Assembly (NCBI GenBank): GCA_964402115.1
Contig: CAYOBW010000018.1
Location: forward strand, 1 to 49,561
Reading direction: 5' to 3'
Source: CAYOBW01 sp964402115
GTDB taxonomy: Bacteria > Verrucomicrobiota > Kiritimatiellia > UBA8416 > CAYOBW01
DNA: 49,561 nucleotides
Part shown: positions 1-7,608 of the stretch, in pieces
How positions within the stretch are numbered: the first letter of the stretch is position 1
How the letters are laid out: every line of letters starts with the position of its first letter
The notes under the pieces: generated by a model
Databases searched by the model: none
Seen by the model: the letters and a program-made list of their open reading frames with translations, nothing else
What the model was told of the DNA's origin: nothing
Program-made: the position numbers and the translations under genes

Positions 1-155
1 GCTACGAGCGTGACGGCTGGCGATGCCCCGCGGCACGGCCAGACCCCCGCGCCCCCCCGCTTCCGAATGCTCGCTGGCGGAACCAGCCGGGACTTGGTAT
101 TGAACTTGCCGAATGGGCCATGAAAGCGGGTGGCAAAACGGCAGGAGGTTTCCCT

Positions 156-2702
156 ATGTGCGGCATAAGCAGGCAAATCCACATCCTGGCGATCATCTGG
201 GTGTTTGTTTCCGGGCGTACGGCGCCGGACGTCGCGGCGGCGACGACCAATGCGGCGCCGAACGTGGTGCCGGCGGTACAGCAGTGGCAGGGTGGGCTGG
301 GGCGCCTTGACGTCGCTCGCGCCACGCTATACGTGGACCCGGCTGCGGCCGGCGCGCTCAAGCCCGTCGCGCGGCTGCTGCAGGAGGACTTCGAGCGCCT
401 CGGACTGCGCCGGCCCGACGTGCAAGTCGGCCCGCCGGCGGGCGGGAAGACGGCGATCACCCTCTCCCTCGCCGCCGACCTCCCCCTGCCGCCGGTCGCC
501 GGCGTGCAGACGAACGAGGCCTACGTGCTGGACATCGGCGACACGACGGCCGCCCTCCGCGGCCGCACGCCCGCCGGTGTCTTCTACGCCACCCGGACCC
601 TCCTTCAGCTGCTCGCGCAGTCCGACGCCAGGGCGCCAAGCCTGCCCCGCGGCGTTGTGACCGACGGGCCGCAGTACCGGCGGCGCATGCTGATGCTGGA
701 CGTGGGCCGCAAGCCGTTTCCGCTCGCCGCCCTGCACGACTACCTGCGGGTGCTGGCCTGGTTCAAGCTGAACGAGCTGCACCTGCATCTGAGCGACGAG
801 GCCTTCGGCGGCGGCTACACGGGCTTCCGCGTGCAGTGCGACACCTTCCCCGGCCTCGCCTCGAGGGATCTGCACTACACGAAACCGCAACTCCGCGAGC
901 TCCAGGATGCGGCCCGGTCTCTGGGCATCACGATCACGCCGGAGATCGACATGCCCGGCCACTCCCGCGTGTTCACCGATTATTGGCCCGACCTCCGGCT
1001 GACCAACGCCAGCCCGAGCTACATGGACGTGACGAACCCGCAGACCGTCGCGCGCATGCAGCGCCTGCTCGACGAGCTGATCCCCCTCTTCGACGCCCCC
1101 GATTTCCACATCGGCACCGACGAGTACCGCGTCGGCGGCTCGCAGGAGCAGAAGACGCGCCTGCACGAAGCGTTCCGCCAGTTCATCAATACAATGGACG
1201 CGCACGTCCGCGCCCGCGGCAAACGCACCCGCATCTGGTCGGGCTTCGAGCACATGCTGGGCACGACGGACGTCGCCCCCTCGGTGATCATCGATATGTG
1301 GGAGACCGACGACGCGCGCGGCCAGATCGCGAAAGGGCACAGCGTGATCAACTCGAACCATGGCCGCACCTACATCGTGCCCGGCTGCCACTACTACGGC
1401 GTGAACAACTCGGGCATCTACAGCGGCTGGGAGCCCTGGATGGTCAGCGGCGACATGGCGAAGAACCCGGCGCCGACCGAGCCGCGCCTGCTGGGGGGCA
1501 AGCTCCACGTGTGGAACGACCAGGGGCCGACCGGCTACACGCTGACGGAGATTGCCGCGCTGACCCGGCCCAGCCTCATGGCCTTCGCCGAGAAGCTGTG
1601 GGGCCGCAAGGGCTCGGCCGACTACGCCGCCTTCCAGCGGCGCGCGGCCGCGGTGCAGGCCGTTCCCGGCGTGGCACTGTTCGACCGGTTGCCGGCGCGC
1701 ACGCCCGACGGGCTCGTGCTGGAGCGGTCGCGCGCGGTCAGCCTGGCGACGACGAACGCCTGGCGCGCGCTGCCGTTCGACGGCGCGCCGCGTGCCGACC
1801 TCGAGCCGCCCTGGACCCTGACGTTGGAGGTGCGCAAGACGGCGGAGACCGGCGGGCGGGGCGTGCTCCTGTCGTCGGACCTGGCCGAGATCTGCGACGG
1901 TTGGACGCGCGTCGAAGAGCAGACCGCGACCGATCCGGCCACCGGCAAGGGAATCAAGACGAAGGTCACGCGGCGCGGCCTCGGCGTTGTGCGCGCCGCC
2001 GGTACGCCCGGGCCGACGCCCGGCCAGGCGCACCTGAGCCGGGACGTCAGCCGGGTTTACGGAGAACCCCTGCCGCTCAACCAGTGGGTGGCGCTGACGA
2101 TCGTCGGCCAGCCCGGGCGCACCGCCGTCTACGTCGGCGGCAAGCTGGTGGGCGAGCACGGCGACCAAACCATCTGTCCGCTGGCCCGCCTCGGCTCGCG
2201 CCACGGGGCCTCCTGCGTGGGCGAGGTGCGGGCGCTCAAGGTCTATAACCGCGCCTTCACGCCCCGCGACGTCGGCCGCCAAGCCGGGCTGGACATTCCC
2301 GACAACCTGGCCACCGGCGCTGTCGTCACCGCGACGGCGAGCGACGTGCCGTACGGGTTCCTGCCGCAGCTGCTGGCCGACGGCAACCCGGCGACGCGGT
2401 GGTCCTCCGCCCCCACGCGCGCGGATCAGGCCGTGACGCTGGACCTCGGCGCAGCCAGAACCTTCAACGCCGTGAAGGTGCTTTGGGAAAACGCTTTCCC
2501 CCGCGCCTGGCGCGTGGCGGTCTCGGACGACGGCGCGCAGTGGCGCGAGGTCGCGCAGGGTGAAGGCCGCGTGGGGACGACGGAGCTGACCTTCGCGACG
2601 GTTTCCGCCCGCCATGTGCGGCTGTCCCTGGCTCAGCCCGCCACGCAGTGGGGGTACTCGATCTGGGAGGTCGAAATCCTGCGTTACGCCAAGGATCGCT
2701 GA
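156..2702 (+). CDS. Exported GH20 beta-N-acetylhexosaminidase with LamG-like and discoidin domains
   Basis: 848 residues. AGGAGG at 143-148 sits eight bases before this ATG, which favours it over the in-frame ATG at 120, and the protein then opens with a hydrophobic signal peptide. A GH20 barrel follows from about residue 175 (MLDVGRKPF, HLHLSDE, TPEIDMPGH), with the catalytic Asp-Glu pair at D322-E323 in HIGTDEY; most GH20 enzymes have Gly rather than Thr before this pair. A LamG/concanavalin-like segment lies around residues 550-710 and an F5/8 type C (discoidin) domain from about 718 to the end (DGNPATRWSS). GH20 enzymes release terminal GlcNAc or GalNAc by substrate-assisted catalysis. 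It probably trims host or algal glycans outside the cytoplasm, and the C-terminal modules probably bind carbohydrate. The family is clear; the substrate is not. Confidence 0.9.
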   Translation: MCGISRQIHILAIIWVFVSGRTAPDVAAATTNAAPNVVPAVQQWQGGLGRLDVARATLYVDPAAAGALKPVARLLQEDFERLGLRRPDVQVGPPAGGKTAITLSLAADLPLPPVAGVQTNEAYVLDIGDTTAALRGRTPAGVFYATRTLLQLLAQSDARAPSLPRGVVTDGPQYRRRMLMLDVGRKPFPLAALHDYLRVLAWFKLNELHLHLSDEAFGGGYTGFRVQCDTFPGLASRDLHYTKPQLRELQDAARSLGITITPEIDMPGHSRVFTDYWPDLRLTNASPSYMDVTNPQTVARMQRLLDELIPLFDAPDFHIGTDEYRVGGSQEQKTRLHEAFRQFINTMDAHVRARGKRTRIWSGFEHMLGTTDVAPSVIIDMWETDDARGQIAKGHSVINSNHGRTYIVPGCHYYGVNNSGIYSGWEPWMVSGDMAKNPAPTEPRLLGGKLHVWNDQGPTGYTLTEIAALTRPSLMAFAEKLWGRKGSADYAAFQRRAAAVQAVPGVALFDRLPARTPDGLVLERSRAVSLATTNAWRALPFDGAPRADLEPPWTLTLEVRKTAETGGRGVLLSSDLAEICDGWTRVEEQTATDPATGKGIKTKVTRRGLGVVRAAGTPGPTPGQAHLSRDVSRVYGEPLPLNQWVALTIVGQPGRTAVYVGGKLVGEHGDQTICPLARLGSRHGASCVGEVRALKVYNRAFTPRDVGRQAGLDIPDNLATGAVVTATASDVPYGFLPQLLADGNPATRWSSAPTRADQAVTLDLGAARTFNAVKVLWENAFPRAWRVAVSDDGAQWREVAQGEGRVGTTELTFATVSARHVRLSLAQPATQWGYSIWEVEILRYAKDR

Positions 2703-2803
2703 TCACCGGTTACCCTGGAAACGGCAGTTGACGCACCGATGTCACGCCCGGCAATCGAAAAGCGCACCACCCACAAGGCGGTTTTGTCTGTAGACTGCTG
2801 GGG

Positions 2804-2830
2804 GCTGGGAGGCAAGCTTGGTCTCCCAGC
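2804..2830 (+). terminator. Stem-loop downstream of the GH20 gene, possible terminator
   Basis: Perfect 8-bp arms, GCTGGGAG at 2804-2811 and CTCCCAGC at 2823-2830, about 100 bases after the GH20 stop. No T-run follows, so factor-independent termination is not certain. Confidence 0.3.
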
Positions 2831-2875
2831 GGTGCCCGGACAAGACGGGCGGGTTCATCATTCATTCGGCCAGCG

Positions 2876-3238
2876 TCAGCGTTGAGGATCGCCGAACTGG
2901 CGCGCCGTAACCGAGGCTTGGTTCGCGGTGTCTTTTCCCTCCGCCAGCGCCTCGACCTTTTTCCAGTCGATGATCCGCGACGTGAATGCCCAGTCCCTCT
3001 TCATCCGGCGCAGCCAACCGGAATCGCGCAGCAGGGCGCCGCAGTACATGCCGAATCCCGCCATGAAGAGGAGTTTCATCGGGAGGTCTGCGTGATAGAC
3101 GGCGCCAGCCAGAAGCGCGAGGGCAGCGAGGATGCTGAGGCAGTACCGGCGTGCCGATTTGCGGATGAACCGCCGGATCGAGAATCCCGCGGTCCGGTGC
3201 ACCAGCAAGGCCTTGGCGATGTCTTGATCCGTCATCAT
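2876..3238 (-). CDS. Small membrane protein, unknown function (cassette gene)
   Basis: 120 residues from the first of two adjacent ATG codons, preceded by GAGGG on the minus strand. The ORF extends further upstream but without a ribosome site. The protein has a basic cytoplasmic N-terminus (RRFIRKSARR), two probable membrane helices at about residues 38-75 (SILAALALLAGAV; LLFMAGFGMYCGALL), then a soluble tail rich in Lys and Arg. I do not recognise the family. It is the last gene of the cassette-like array, and the attC-like palindrome expected at its end is degenerate. A 6-bp-period hairpin lies just upstream at 3369-3469. Being a real gene is likely; its function is unknown. Confidence 0.6.
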   Translation of the reverse strand: MMTDQDIAKALLVHRTAGFSIRRFIRKSARRYCLSILAALALLAGAVYHADLPMKLLFMAGFGMYCGALLRDSGWLRRMKRDWAFTSRIIDWKKVEALAEGKDTANQASVTARQFGDPQR

Positions 3239-3368
3239 CTTGCCCTCTGCGAACGCTGCGCAGCAGGGGCGCGAGCTTGCGAGCGTACTCTGCCTGCGCA
3301 GGTTCTGCGCTTGTTTCCGCACGCATTAAAACCCGTCGGTCACCCGAGCGCCAGCTCTGCCTCTGAAA

Positions 3369-3469
3369 CTCGTCCTCGTCGTCGTCCTCGTTCTCGTACT
3401 CGATCCCCGCTTCTTCGAGTACGAGTACGAGGACCGTTCGCTTCGCTCTCTGAGGACGAGGACGATGTC
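3369..3469. repeat. 6-bp-period hairpin repeat (CTCGTN/GAGNAC type)
   Basis: Six consecutive hexamers of CTCGTN type (3369-3404), a short loop, then GAGTAC, GAGTAC, GAGGAC (3417-3434), a spacer containing CGCTTCGCTCTC, and GAGGAC, GAGGAC, GATGTC (3452-3469). Bases 3384-3403 pair with 3415-3434 at 19 of 20 positions. The last base of each hexamer varies while the frame of six is kept. It belongs to the same class as 22899-22977, 28617-28646 and 28872-28932. Confidence 0.8.
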
Positions 3470-3504
3470 GTTCCGACATTCTTCCATCTTCTCCCGCAGA
3501 ACGT

Positions 3505-3558
3505 CGCAACTCACCGTTGAGGGGACCGCGCAGCGGGCTCCGAATAGGGTGGTTGGGC
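3505..3558 (-). other. attC-like recombination site
   Basis: 54 bases. The right box on the plus strand is GTTGGGC at 3552-3558, an exact match to GTTRRRY. The left box is TCGCAAC at 3505-3511, one mismatch from RYYYAAC. Between them are pairing CACC/GGTG and CCGC/GCGG blocks around a central GCA. The stop codon of the gene at 3511-3894 lies inside the site, the usual cassette arrangement. Confidence 0.5.
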
Positions 3559-3894
3559 AGTTTCCTCTACCTTTGTCCTGCGTTTGATCCGTTCTCGCGA
3601 CCACTCAAGTTGCTTGTACCATCGGGGACCGTCTTTCCACTGATGGGTGGAATACGATGGCCAGAATGGATTGCGCCGGACTTGATCGACGTTGACCACA
3701 TTGCCGGAAAGGATGCCTTCCAGATGGTATGTTGCATGGTTCGTATTGCCAGCGTCCAGCGCCGACAGGGCGAGCGAGTCAAATAGGATCGCCTGCTGGG
3801 CATCAATCCGGAACTGATAGGCACGGCCGACAGTGAAACCCACTGCATCAGCAACGATGGCAATGCCGATAATCAATATGATTCTCTTTTTCAT
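3511..3894 (-). CDS. Small exported or membrane-anchored protein, unknown function (cassette gene)
   Basis: 127 residues. The N-terminus MKKRIILIIGIAIVADAVGF is a signal peptide or single membrane anchor. The rest is soluble with no recognised motif and ends in a basic, Pro-rich tail. The start lies 13 bases after the core box of the attC at 3907-3965, and the stop lies within the attC-like site at 3505-3558, so the gene fills one cassette exactly. The leader repeats GAGATGAGATGA directly before the start, which could serve as a weak ribosome site. Codon use is less GC-rich than in the neighbouring chromosomal genes. Its function is unknown. Confidence 0.65.
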   Translation of the reverse strand: MKKRIILIIGIAIVADAVGFTVGRAYQFRIDAQQAILFDSLALSALDAGNTNHATYHLEGILSGNVVNVDQVRRNPFWPSYSTHQWKDGPRWYKQLEWSRERIKRRTKVEETAQPPYSEPAARSPQR

Positions 3895-3906
3895 CTCATC
3901 TCATCT

Positions 3907-3965
3907 GCTCAACGGAGCCATTGAGGCGCGAGCTTTAGCGAGTCGCCTCCGATGGCTGGTTGGGC
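3907..3965 (-). other. attC recombination site (59 bases)
   Basis: Plus-strand boxes are GCTCAAC at 3907-3913 and GTTGGGC at 3959-3965, both exact matches to the attC core boxes RYYYAAC and GTTRRRY. Inside, AGCCAT/ATGGCT and GAGGCGCGAGC/GCGAGTCGCCTC form an imperfect palindrome with a TTTA loop and bulged bases, as in single-stranded attC substrates of integron integrase. The stop codon of 3935-4288 lies inside it and the next gene starts 13 bases beyond it. Confidence 0.75.
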
Positions 3966-4288
3966 ATGTCCTTCAATTTCACGGTGAATCGGTCCTCGGC
4001 ATTCCCGAACCATGAAACAACGAGGGCGACACACACAAACACTGAAAGAGCGGCAGAAACTCCGGCCACACACAGCATGCGAAGGAACCGCTGCTGGATT
4101 TCCGGAAAAAGCGTGCGGTTGGCCCACTCGAAAGCCACAAATAGGACGGAGGGAAAGGCGGCAAGCCAGAATGCGTCAGGCAGGCGGCTCCACAATCCGA
4201 TGCTTCCGTATGAACCGTCGTGCGCAAGAGGGAAGAAAACGAGCATTGCGGCAGCGATGACTATCGCGTTCTTCCATTTCGCTTTCAT
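3935..4288 (-). CDS. Small integral membrane protein, unknown function (cassette gene)
   Basis: 117 residues with three probable membrane segments at about residues 7-22 (NAIVIAAAMLVFFPLA), 36-55 (LPDAFWLAAFPSVLFVAFEW) and 70-93 (MLCVAGVSAALSVFVCVALVV). The C-terminus NQPSEATR is encoded by the arm of the attC at 3907-3965, so the reading frame runs into the recombination site, as in many integron cassettes. The ATG lies 10 bases after a core-box-like GTTGGCG (minus strand). I do not recognise the family. Cassette arrays often carry such small membrane proteins; some act in phage defence or stress, but nothing here shows that. Confidence 0.65.
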   Translation of the reverse strand: MKAKWKNAIVIAAAMLVFFPLAHDGSYGSIGLWSRLPDAFWLAAFPSVLFVAFEWANRTLFPEIQQRFLRMLCVAGVSAALSVFVCVALVVSWFGNAEDRFTVKLKDMPNQPSEATR

Positions 4289-4302
4289 AGCTTTGCGCCA
4301 AC

Positions 4303-5092
4303 GACTGTATTAGACGGCTCGATGTCGCAAGTACTGCTGGCCGCCATTTTTCACTCTACTTTGCCCCGGCGACAACGGAGCCGACGGTAACCTATGCGCA
4401 ATGTAGCCGTGCACGCATGCGGTCGCAAGCGGTATGCAGCATGCGCGAGCGTTGTGATTGCGGTGATTGCGGTCTTCCTGCCTGCTTGCGTCGTCCGACG
4501 CGAGGCCGGGCGGACACCGGAGGTGGGAGGGGCTGTCAACGCCGCTCTGAAAATGATCTTCTTCAGCCGCTATGGAAATGACCGTATACTTCATCTTCTT
4601 CCGGCGGAACCGCAGAATACCCAACCGCAGAATGTCGAAGGAAAGCAGGCCGTCACGGATCCCAACCTTCGACATTCGGAGGTCATCATTCGTCAATCTG
4701 CGGTTCGGGAACTTTCGCGGCGGCGTCCACACCTCGTCGCCTGCCCACGCCATGGAGACGGCCGTCCCCGGCCGTTATGTGCCATGTAAGCCCCCTGCAT
4801 CGCGGAGAAGCTGCGAAGCAATCGCGGACGACACGAATTCCTCCCTCCTGGCGTACCACGACCTGAGACCTTTCCGAATCGAGCCACTATGCGTCATAAT
4901 GGCGCTGTGAAGAATCCACTCGAAAGAGTCGTTATGTCTCATTATCCTGAAGAAGCATGAAGGCCAAGTGACTTGTAAGCATTTGCCATATAATGTGTTA
5001 TGAGATGTGCCGAGTTTGCTGGCATGCCTGATGCTAAGGGGTATTGGCGAAGATTGGTTGGTGTCACAAGACAAACACAAGGAGGAGCAACG
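4303..5092. other. Non-coding region with repeats before the hsp20 genes
   Basis: No convincing gene. It holds the dispersed repeat at 4534-4641, a perfect 12-bp inverted repeat (GAATGTCGAAGG at 4630-4641 with its complement at 4666-4677), and the short palindromic repeat CATGGAGACGG... at 4751-4777, which recurs at 6104-6130. TATAAT at 4989-4994 is the best -10 box for the heat-shock genes, but no well-spaced -35 box, CIRCE element or sigma-32 promoter accompanies it. Confidence 0.55.
4534..4641 (+). repeat. Dispersed intergenic repeat, copy 1
   Basis: Begins TGTCAACGCCGCT and runs through CGGAACCGCAGAA to GTCGAAGG. A diverged inverted copy lies at 48205-48283. This copy has about 25 extra bases, an internal near-duplication of the GAAAATGA region. 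Both lie between genes. The TGTCAA end followed by repeated GAAATGAYC is reminiscent of the ends of IS21-type elements, but no transposase is present. Confidence 0.6.
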
Positions 5093-5533
5093 ATGACCTA
5101 CTTGGCAACAGTCAGAAATCCGTGGTCGGTGTTCGAGGATTTGGAAGGGCTGCAGCGGCAGTTCAATTCGCTGTTCAGCACCTCCATCGGTGATTGGGGC
5201 AGCACGGGGTTCCCCCGGATGGACGTCTGGGTGGACGAGAAGGGGCTCACCGCCGAACTCGAACTGCCCGGGGTGGATCCGCAGCAGCTCGACATCGCGC
5301 TGGAGGGCGATGAACTGACCATCGCGGGGTCTCGCGAAGTGCCGGTCGTCCCGAAGGATGGCACGCTGCACCTGCGGGAGCGCTTCAGCGGGCAGTTTGC
5401 CCGACGGGTGCGGCTGCCGTTTCCGGCGGAGGCGGACAAGGTTGCCGCCCACTACAAGCACGGTGTTTTGACGGTCAACGCGCCGCGCGCGGAGGCTTCG
5501 AAGCCGAAGAAGGTCCTGGTCGCGACGAACTGA
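5093..5533 (+). CDS. Hsp20/alpha-crystallin family small heat shock protein
   Basis: 146 residues. AAGGAGGAGC lies just upstream of this ATG, which excludes the longer reading frame from 5000. After a short N-terminal arm (NPWSVFEDLEGLQRQFNSLF) comes a full alpha-crystallin domain at about residues 42-135: MDVWVDEKGLTAELELPGVD, then LTIAGSRE, FARRVRLPFPAEADKVAAHY, and the G-V-L motif KHGVLTVNAPR. The C-terminal PKKVLVATN replaces the IxI tail. It is an ATP-independent holdase that binds unfolding proteins in the cytoplasm. A second Hsp20 follows after 49 bases, and paired small heat shock proteins of this kind often form mixed oligomers. Confidence 0.93.
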   Translation: MTYLATVRNPWSVFEDLEGLQRQFNSLFSTSIGDWGSTGFPRMDVWVDEKGLTAELELPGVDPQQLDIALEGDELTIAGSREVPVVPKDGTLHLRERFSGQFARRVRLPFPAEADKVAAHYKHGVLTVNAPRAEASKPKKVLVATN

Positions 5534-5582
5534 CCGGACGGAGCACCGGACCGAAGCACGTAAAAGGAAGGAGACGCATATC

Positions 5583-5993
5583 ATGACAACGGAAATCGCA
5601 CGCCAGGAGACAACTGCACAGGACGGCGCCGTCACGCGCGTCGAGAACGAACTGCCGCTGCTGGTCCCGCCCGTGGACATCTGCGAAACCGCGGCCGAGA
5701 TCACGCTGACGGCCGATATGCCCGGCATCGAACTGGAGGACGTGGATGTCACCGTCGAGAACAACGTGTTGGTGATCGAAGCCCGCAAGGTCGCGCGCGA
5801 CGCCGGGGCCGGTCGGCAGGCGGCGCGGCGTGAAACGCGCTGCGGCTGCTACCGCCGCGTCTTCGAGCTCGCCGACCGCGTGAACACGAGCGACGTGAAG
5901 GCGCGGTTGAAGGACGGGGTCCTGGAAGTCACGTTGAAGAAGCGTGACACCGATCAGGGCCGCCGCAAGATCGCAGTCGCGACCGCCGCGTGA
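5583..5993 (+). CDS. Hsp20/alpha-crystallin family small heat shock protein
   Basis: 136 residues, with AAGGAAGGAG upstream of the ATG. The alpha-crystallin domain spans about residues 30-125: PPVDICETAAEITLTADMPG, VENNVLVIEARK, CYRRVFELADRVNTSDVKA and the G-V-L motif KDGVLEVTLKK. Its N-terminal arm is shorter than that of the partner upstream, and the sequence is clearly different, so this is an old pair, not a recent tandem copy. It is probably co-transcribed with 5093-5533, and a strong hairpin follows its stop. Role: holdase chaperone. Confidence 0.93.
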   Translation: MTTEIARQETTAQDGAVTRVENELPLLVPPVDICETAAEITLTADMPGIELEDVDVTVENNVLVIEARKVARDAGAGRQAARRETRCGCYRRVFELADRVNTSDVKARLKDGVLEVTLKKRDTDQGRRKIAVATAA

Positions 5994-6007
5994 GGTCCCT
6001 GCCACTC

Positions 6008-6041
6008 GCACCCCCTGTTCGCCCGCGCGGGCAGGGGGTGC
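6008..6041 (+). terminator. Strong hairpin after the hsp20 pair, probable terminator
   Basis: Perfect 10-bp arms GCACCCCCTG (6008-6017) and CAGGGGGTGC (6032-6041), with a GC-rich inner stem, 15 bases after the stop of the second Hsp20 gene. No T-run follows, so termination may need Rho or pausing. Confidence 0.55.
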
Positions 6042-6068
6042 CGCCTTATCGTCAGGGTTTGGCCGGAC

Positions 6069-6130
6069 AACGGCCGTCTCCATGATGTGCGCAAGACCCA
6101 GGACATGGAGACGGCGGTCCTCCGCCGTTA
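6069..6130. repeat. Short palindromic repeat, inverted pair (CATGGAGACGGC family)
   Basis: AACGGCCGTCTCCATG at 6069-6084 faces a fuller copy at 6104-6130. GCCGTCTCCATG and CATGGAGACGGC pair perfectly over 12 bases with a 19-base loop. The fuller copy itself folds (ACGGCGG/CCGCCGT). A third copy is at 4751-4777. These are REP-like intergenic elements. Confidence 0.65.
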
Positions 6131-6237
6131 GGCCCCCGTGCGTGACCGAGGGCCGTCATTTGTCTGAGACGATTTCAGTAGCATTATACAGCCGGCCATG
6201 GTAGCGTCACGCTTCATCCATTGCGGAGAGGCGAGCT

Positions 6238-7593
6238 ATGAACGTATTGACCCTGGCGCGCTGGCAGTTCGGCATCACCACCGTCTACCACTTTTTTTTC
6301 GTCCCCCTGACGCTCGGCCTGTCGCTGCTCCTGGCGCTCATGGAGACGCAGTTCGTCCGCACGGGCGATCCGGTCTACAAGCGGATGACCCAGTTCTGGG
6401 GCCGGCTTTTCCTGATCAACTTTGCCATGGGCGTGGCCACGGGGATCGTGCAGGAGTTTCAGTTCGGCATGAACTGGTCCGAGTACTCGCGCTTCGTCGG
6501 GGACATGTTCGGCGCGCCGCTCGCCGTCGAGGCGCTGGTGGCCTTCTTCCTGGAGTCCACCTTCCTCGGGGTTTGGGTGTTCGGCTGGGACAAGCTCTCC
6601 CCGCGGGTCCACGCGCTGATGATCTGGCTGGTGGCGATCGGCTCCAACCTCTCCGCGTTCTGGATCCTGGTGGCGAACTCCTGGATGCAAGAGCCGGTCG
6701 GTTATGTCCTGCGCAACGGGCGCGCGGAAATGGAGAGCTTTCTGGCGCTCCTGACCAACCCGCACGTGCCTTTCATGTTCGGCCACGTCCTCACCGGCGG
6801 GCTGGCGACGGCGGGGTTCTTCGTCGTGGGCATCTGTGCCTGGCACCTGCGGCGCGGCGCGGGCAAGGAGCAGGCGTTCTTCGCGAAGTCTTTCCGCCTG
6901 GGGGCGCTCTTCGCTTTGATCGGCAGCCTGGCCGTGGCCGTCATCGGCCACCTGCAGGGACAGCATCTGGTGCACGCGCAGCCGATGAAGCTGGCGGCGG
7001 CGGAGGCGCTCTGGGAGACCGAAGATCCCGCGGGCCTCTCGCTGGTGGCCACGATCGACGAACAGAACCAGCGCACGCCCTTCGCCATCCGCATCCCGGC
7101 GGCGCTGAGCTTCCTGGCCTACAACCGGCCCAGCGGGCCGATCCGCGGCATGAAGGAGCTGCAGGCCGAGTGCGTGCGGAAGCACGGGCCGGGCGACTAC
7201 ATCCCCCCCGTCGCGGTCACGTTCTGGTCGTTCCGCGTCATGGTGCTGGCGGGCGTCGTGATGATCGGGCTCGCGCTCCCGGCCTTCCTGAAGACGCGCG
7301 GCGGGCGGACGCCGGCCTTCCGGCCGTGGCTGTACGGTGCGCTCGTGCTCGCCATCGGGCTGCCCTACGTGGCCAACTCCGCGGGCTGGATCATGACGGA
7401 GCTCGGCCGGCAGCCCTGGATCGTCTACGGCGTCATGCTGACCGCGCAGGGCGTGTCGCTCGCGACCCGCGCCGGGGCCGTGCTGTTCACGGTGGCGGGC
7501 TTCACGCTGGTCTATGGCCTGCTGATGGTGGTGGATGTCTACCTGCTTCGGAAGTACAGCGTTCTCGGCCCGGTTGCCGGCGAAACGCACTGA
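6238..7593 (+). CDS. cydA: Cytochrome bd ubiquinol oxidase subunit I
   Basis: 451 residues, preceded by GGAGAGG. It is the quinol-oxidising subunit of cytochrome bd, a high-affinity terminal oxidase of the inner membrane that reduces O2 to water without pumping protons. Visible ligands: His18 (haem b595) in TTVYHFFF, His183 and Met386 (haem b558) in FMFGHVLTGG and GWIMTELG, acidic residues E98 and E106 of the haem/proton pathway, and the conserved GRQPW at 390-394. The Q-loop between about residues 250 and 325 is short, as in the S-type subfamily. cydB follows after 15 bases, then cydD and cydC, making a complete structural and assembly operon. Confidence 0.97.
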   Translation: MNVLTLARWQFGITTVYHFFFVPLTLGLSLLLALMETQFVRTGDPVYKRMTQFWGRLFLINFAMGVATGIVQEFQFGMNWSEYSRFVGDMFGAPLAVEALVAFFLESTFLGVWVFGWDKLSPRVHALMIWLVAIGSNLSAFWILVANSWMQEPVGYVLRNGRAEMESFLALLTNPHVPFMFGHVLTGGLATAGFFVVGICAWHLRRGAGKEQAFFAKSFRLGALFALIGSLAVAVIGHLQGQHLVHAQPMKLAAAEALWETEDPAGLSLVATIDEQNQRTPFAIRIPAALSFLAYNRPSGPIRGMKELQAECVRKHGPGDYIPPVAVTFWSFRVMVLAGVVMIGLALPAFLKTRGGRTPAFRPWLYGALVLAIGLPYVANSAGWIMTELGRQPWIVYGVMLTAQGVSLATRAGAVLFTVAGFTLVYGLLMVVDVYLLRKYSVLGPVAGETH

Positions 7594-7608
7594 TCGCGAG
7601 GTGCCCAG

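Larger units (their letters stand above)
2876..4302 (-). mobile_element. Integrase-less integron cassette array (CALIN-like), three cassettes
   Basis: Three short minus-strand genes lie head to tail. Genes two and three (3511-3894 and 3935-4288) each end inside an imperfect palindrome bounded by attC-type core boxes (RYYYAAC and GTTRRRY). The site at 3907-3965 is very good; that at 3505-3558 is good on one side. The site expected at the end of the first gene (near 2870-2935) is only a decayed palindrome. Upstream of the third gene, CGCCAAC at 4296-4302 (minus strand GTTGGCG) could be the core box left by a lost neighbour. Genes two and three start 10-13 bases after a core box, as in integron cassettes. 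Base composition is lower in GC than in the flanking genes. No integrase or attI is visible. Confidence 0.6.

Noticed and set aside
2865..2935. A third good attC after the first cassette gene
   Set aside because: There is a weak palindrome around the stop codon, but the right box (GTTCGCG) and left box do not match, so it was treated only as decayed.
4394..4789. Possible small lipoprotein gene (MRNVAVHACGRKRYAACASV)
   Set aside because: The hydrophobic start is suggestive, but the frame runs through the dispersed repeat at 4534-4641 and the palindromic repeat at 4751, has no ribosome site and no recognisable end.
4930..5092. Sigma-32 promoter or CIRCE operator for the hsp20 pair
   Set aside because: CTTGTAA and CCATATAA are present but the spacing is too short for sigma-32, and no CIRCE inverted repeat occurs.
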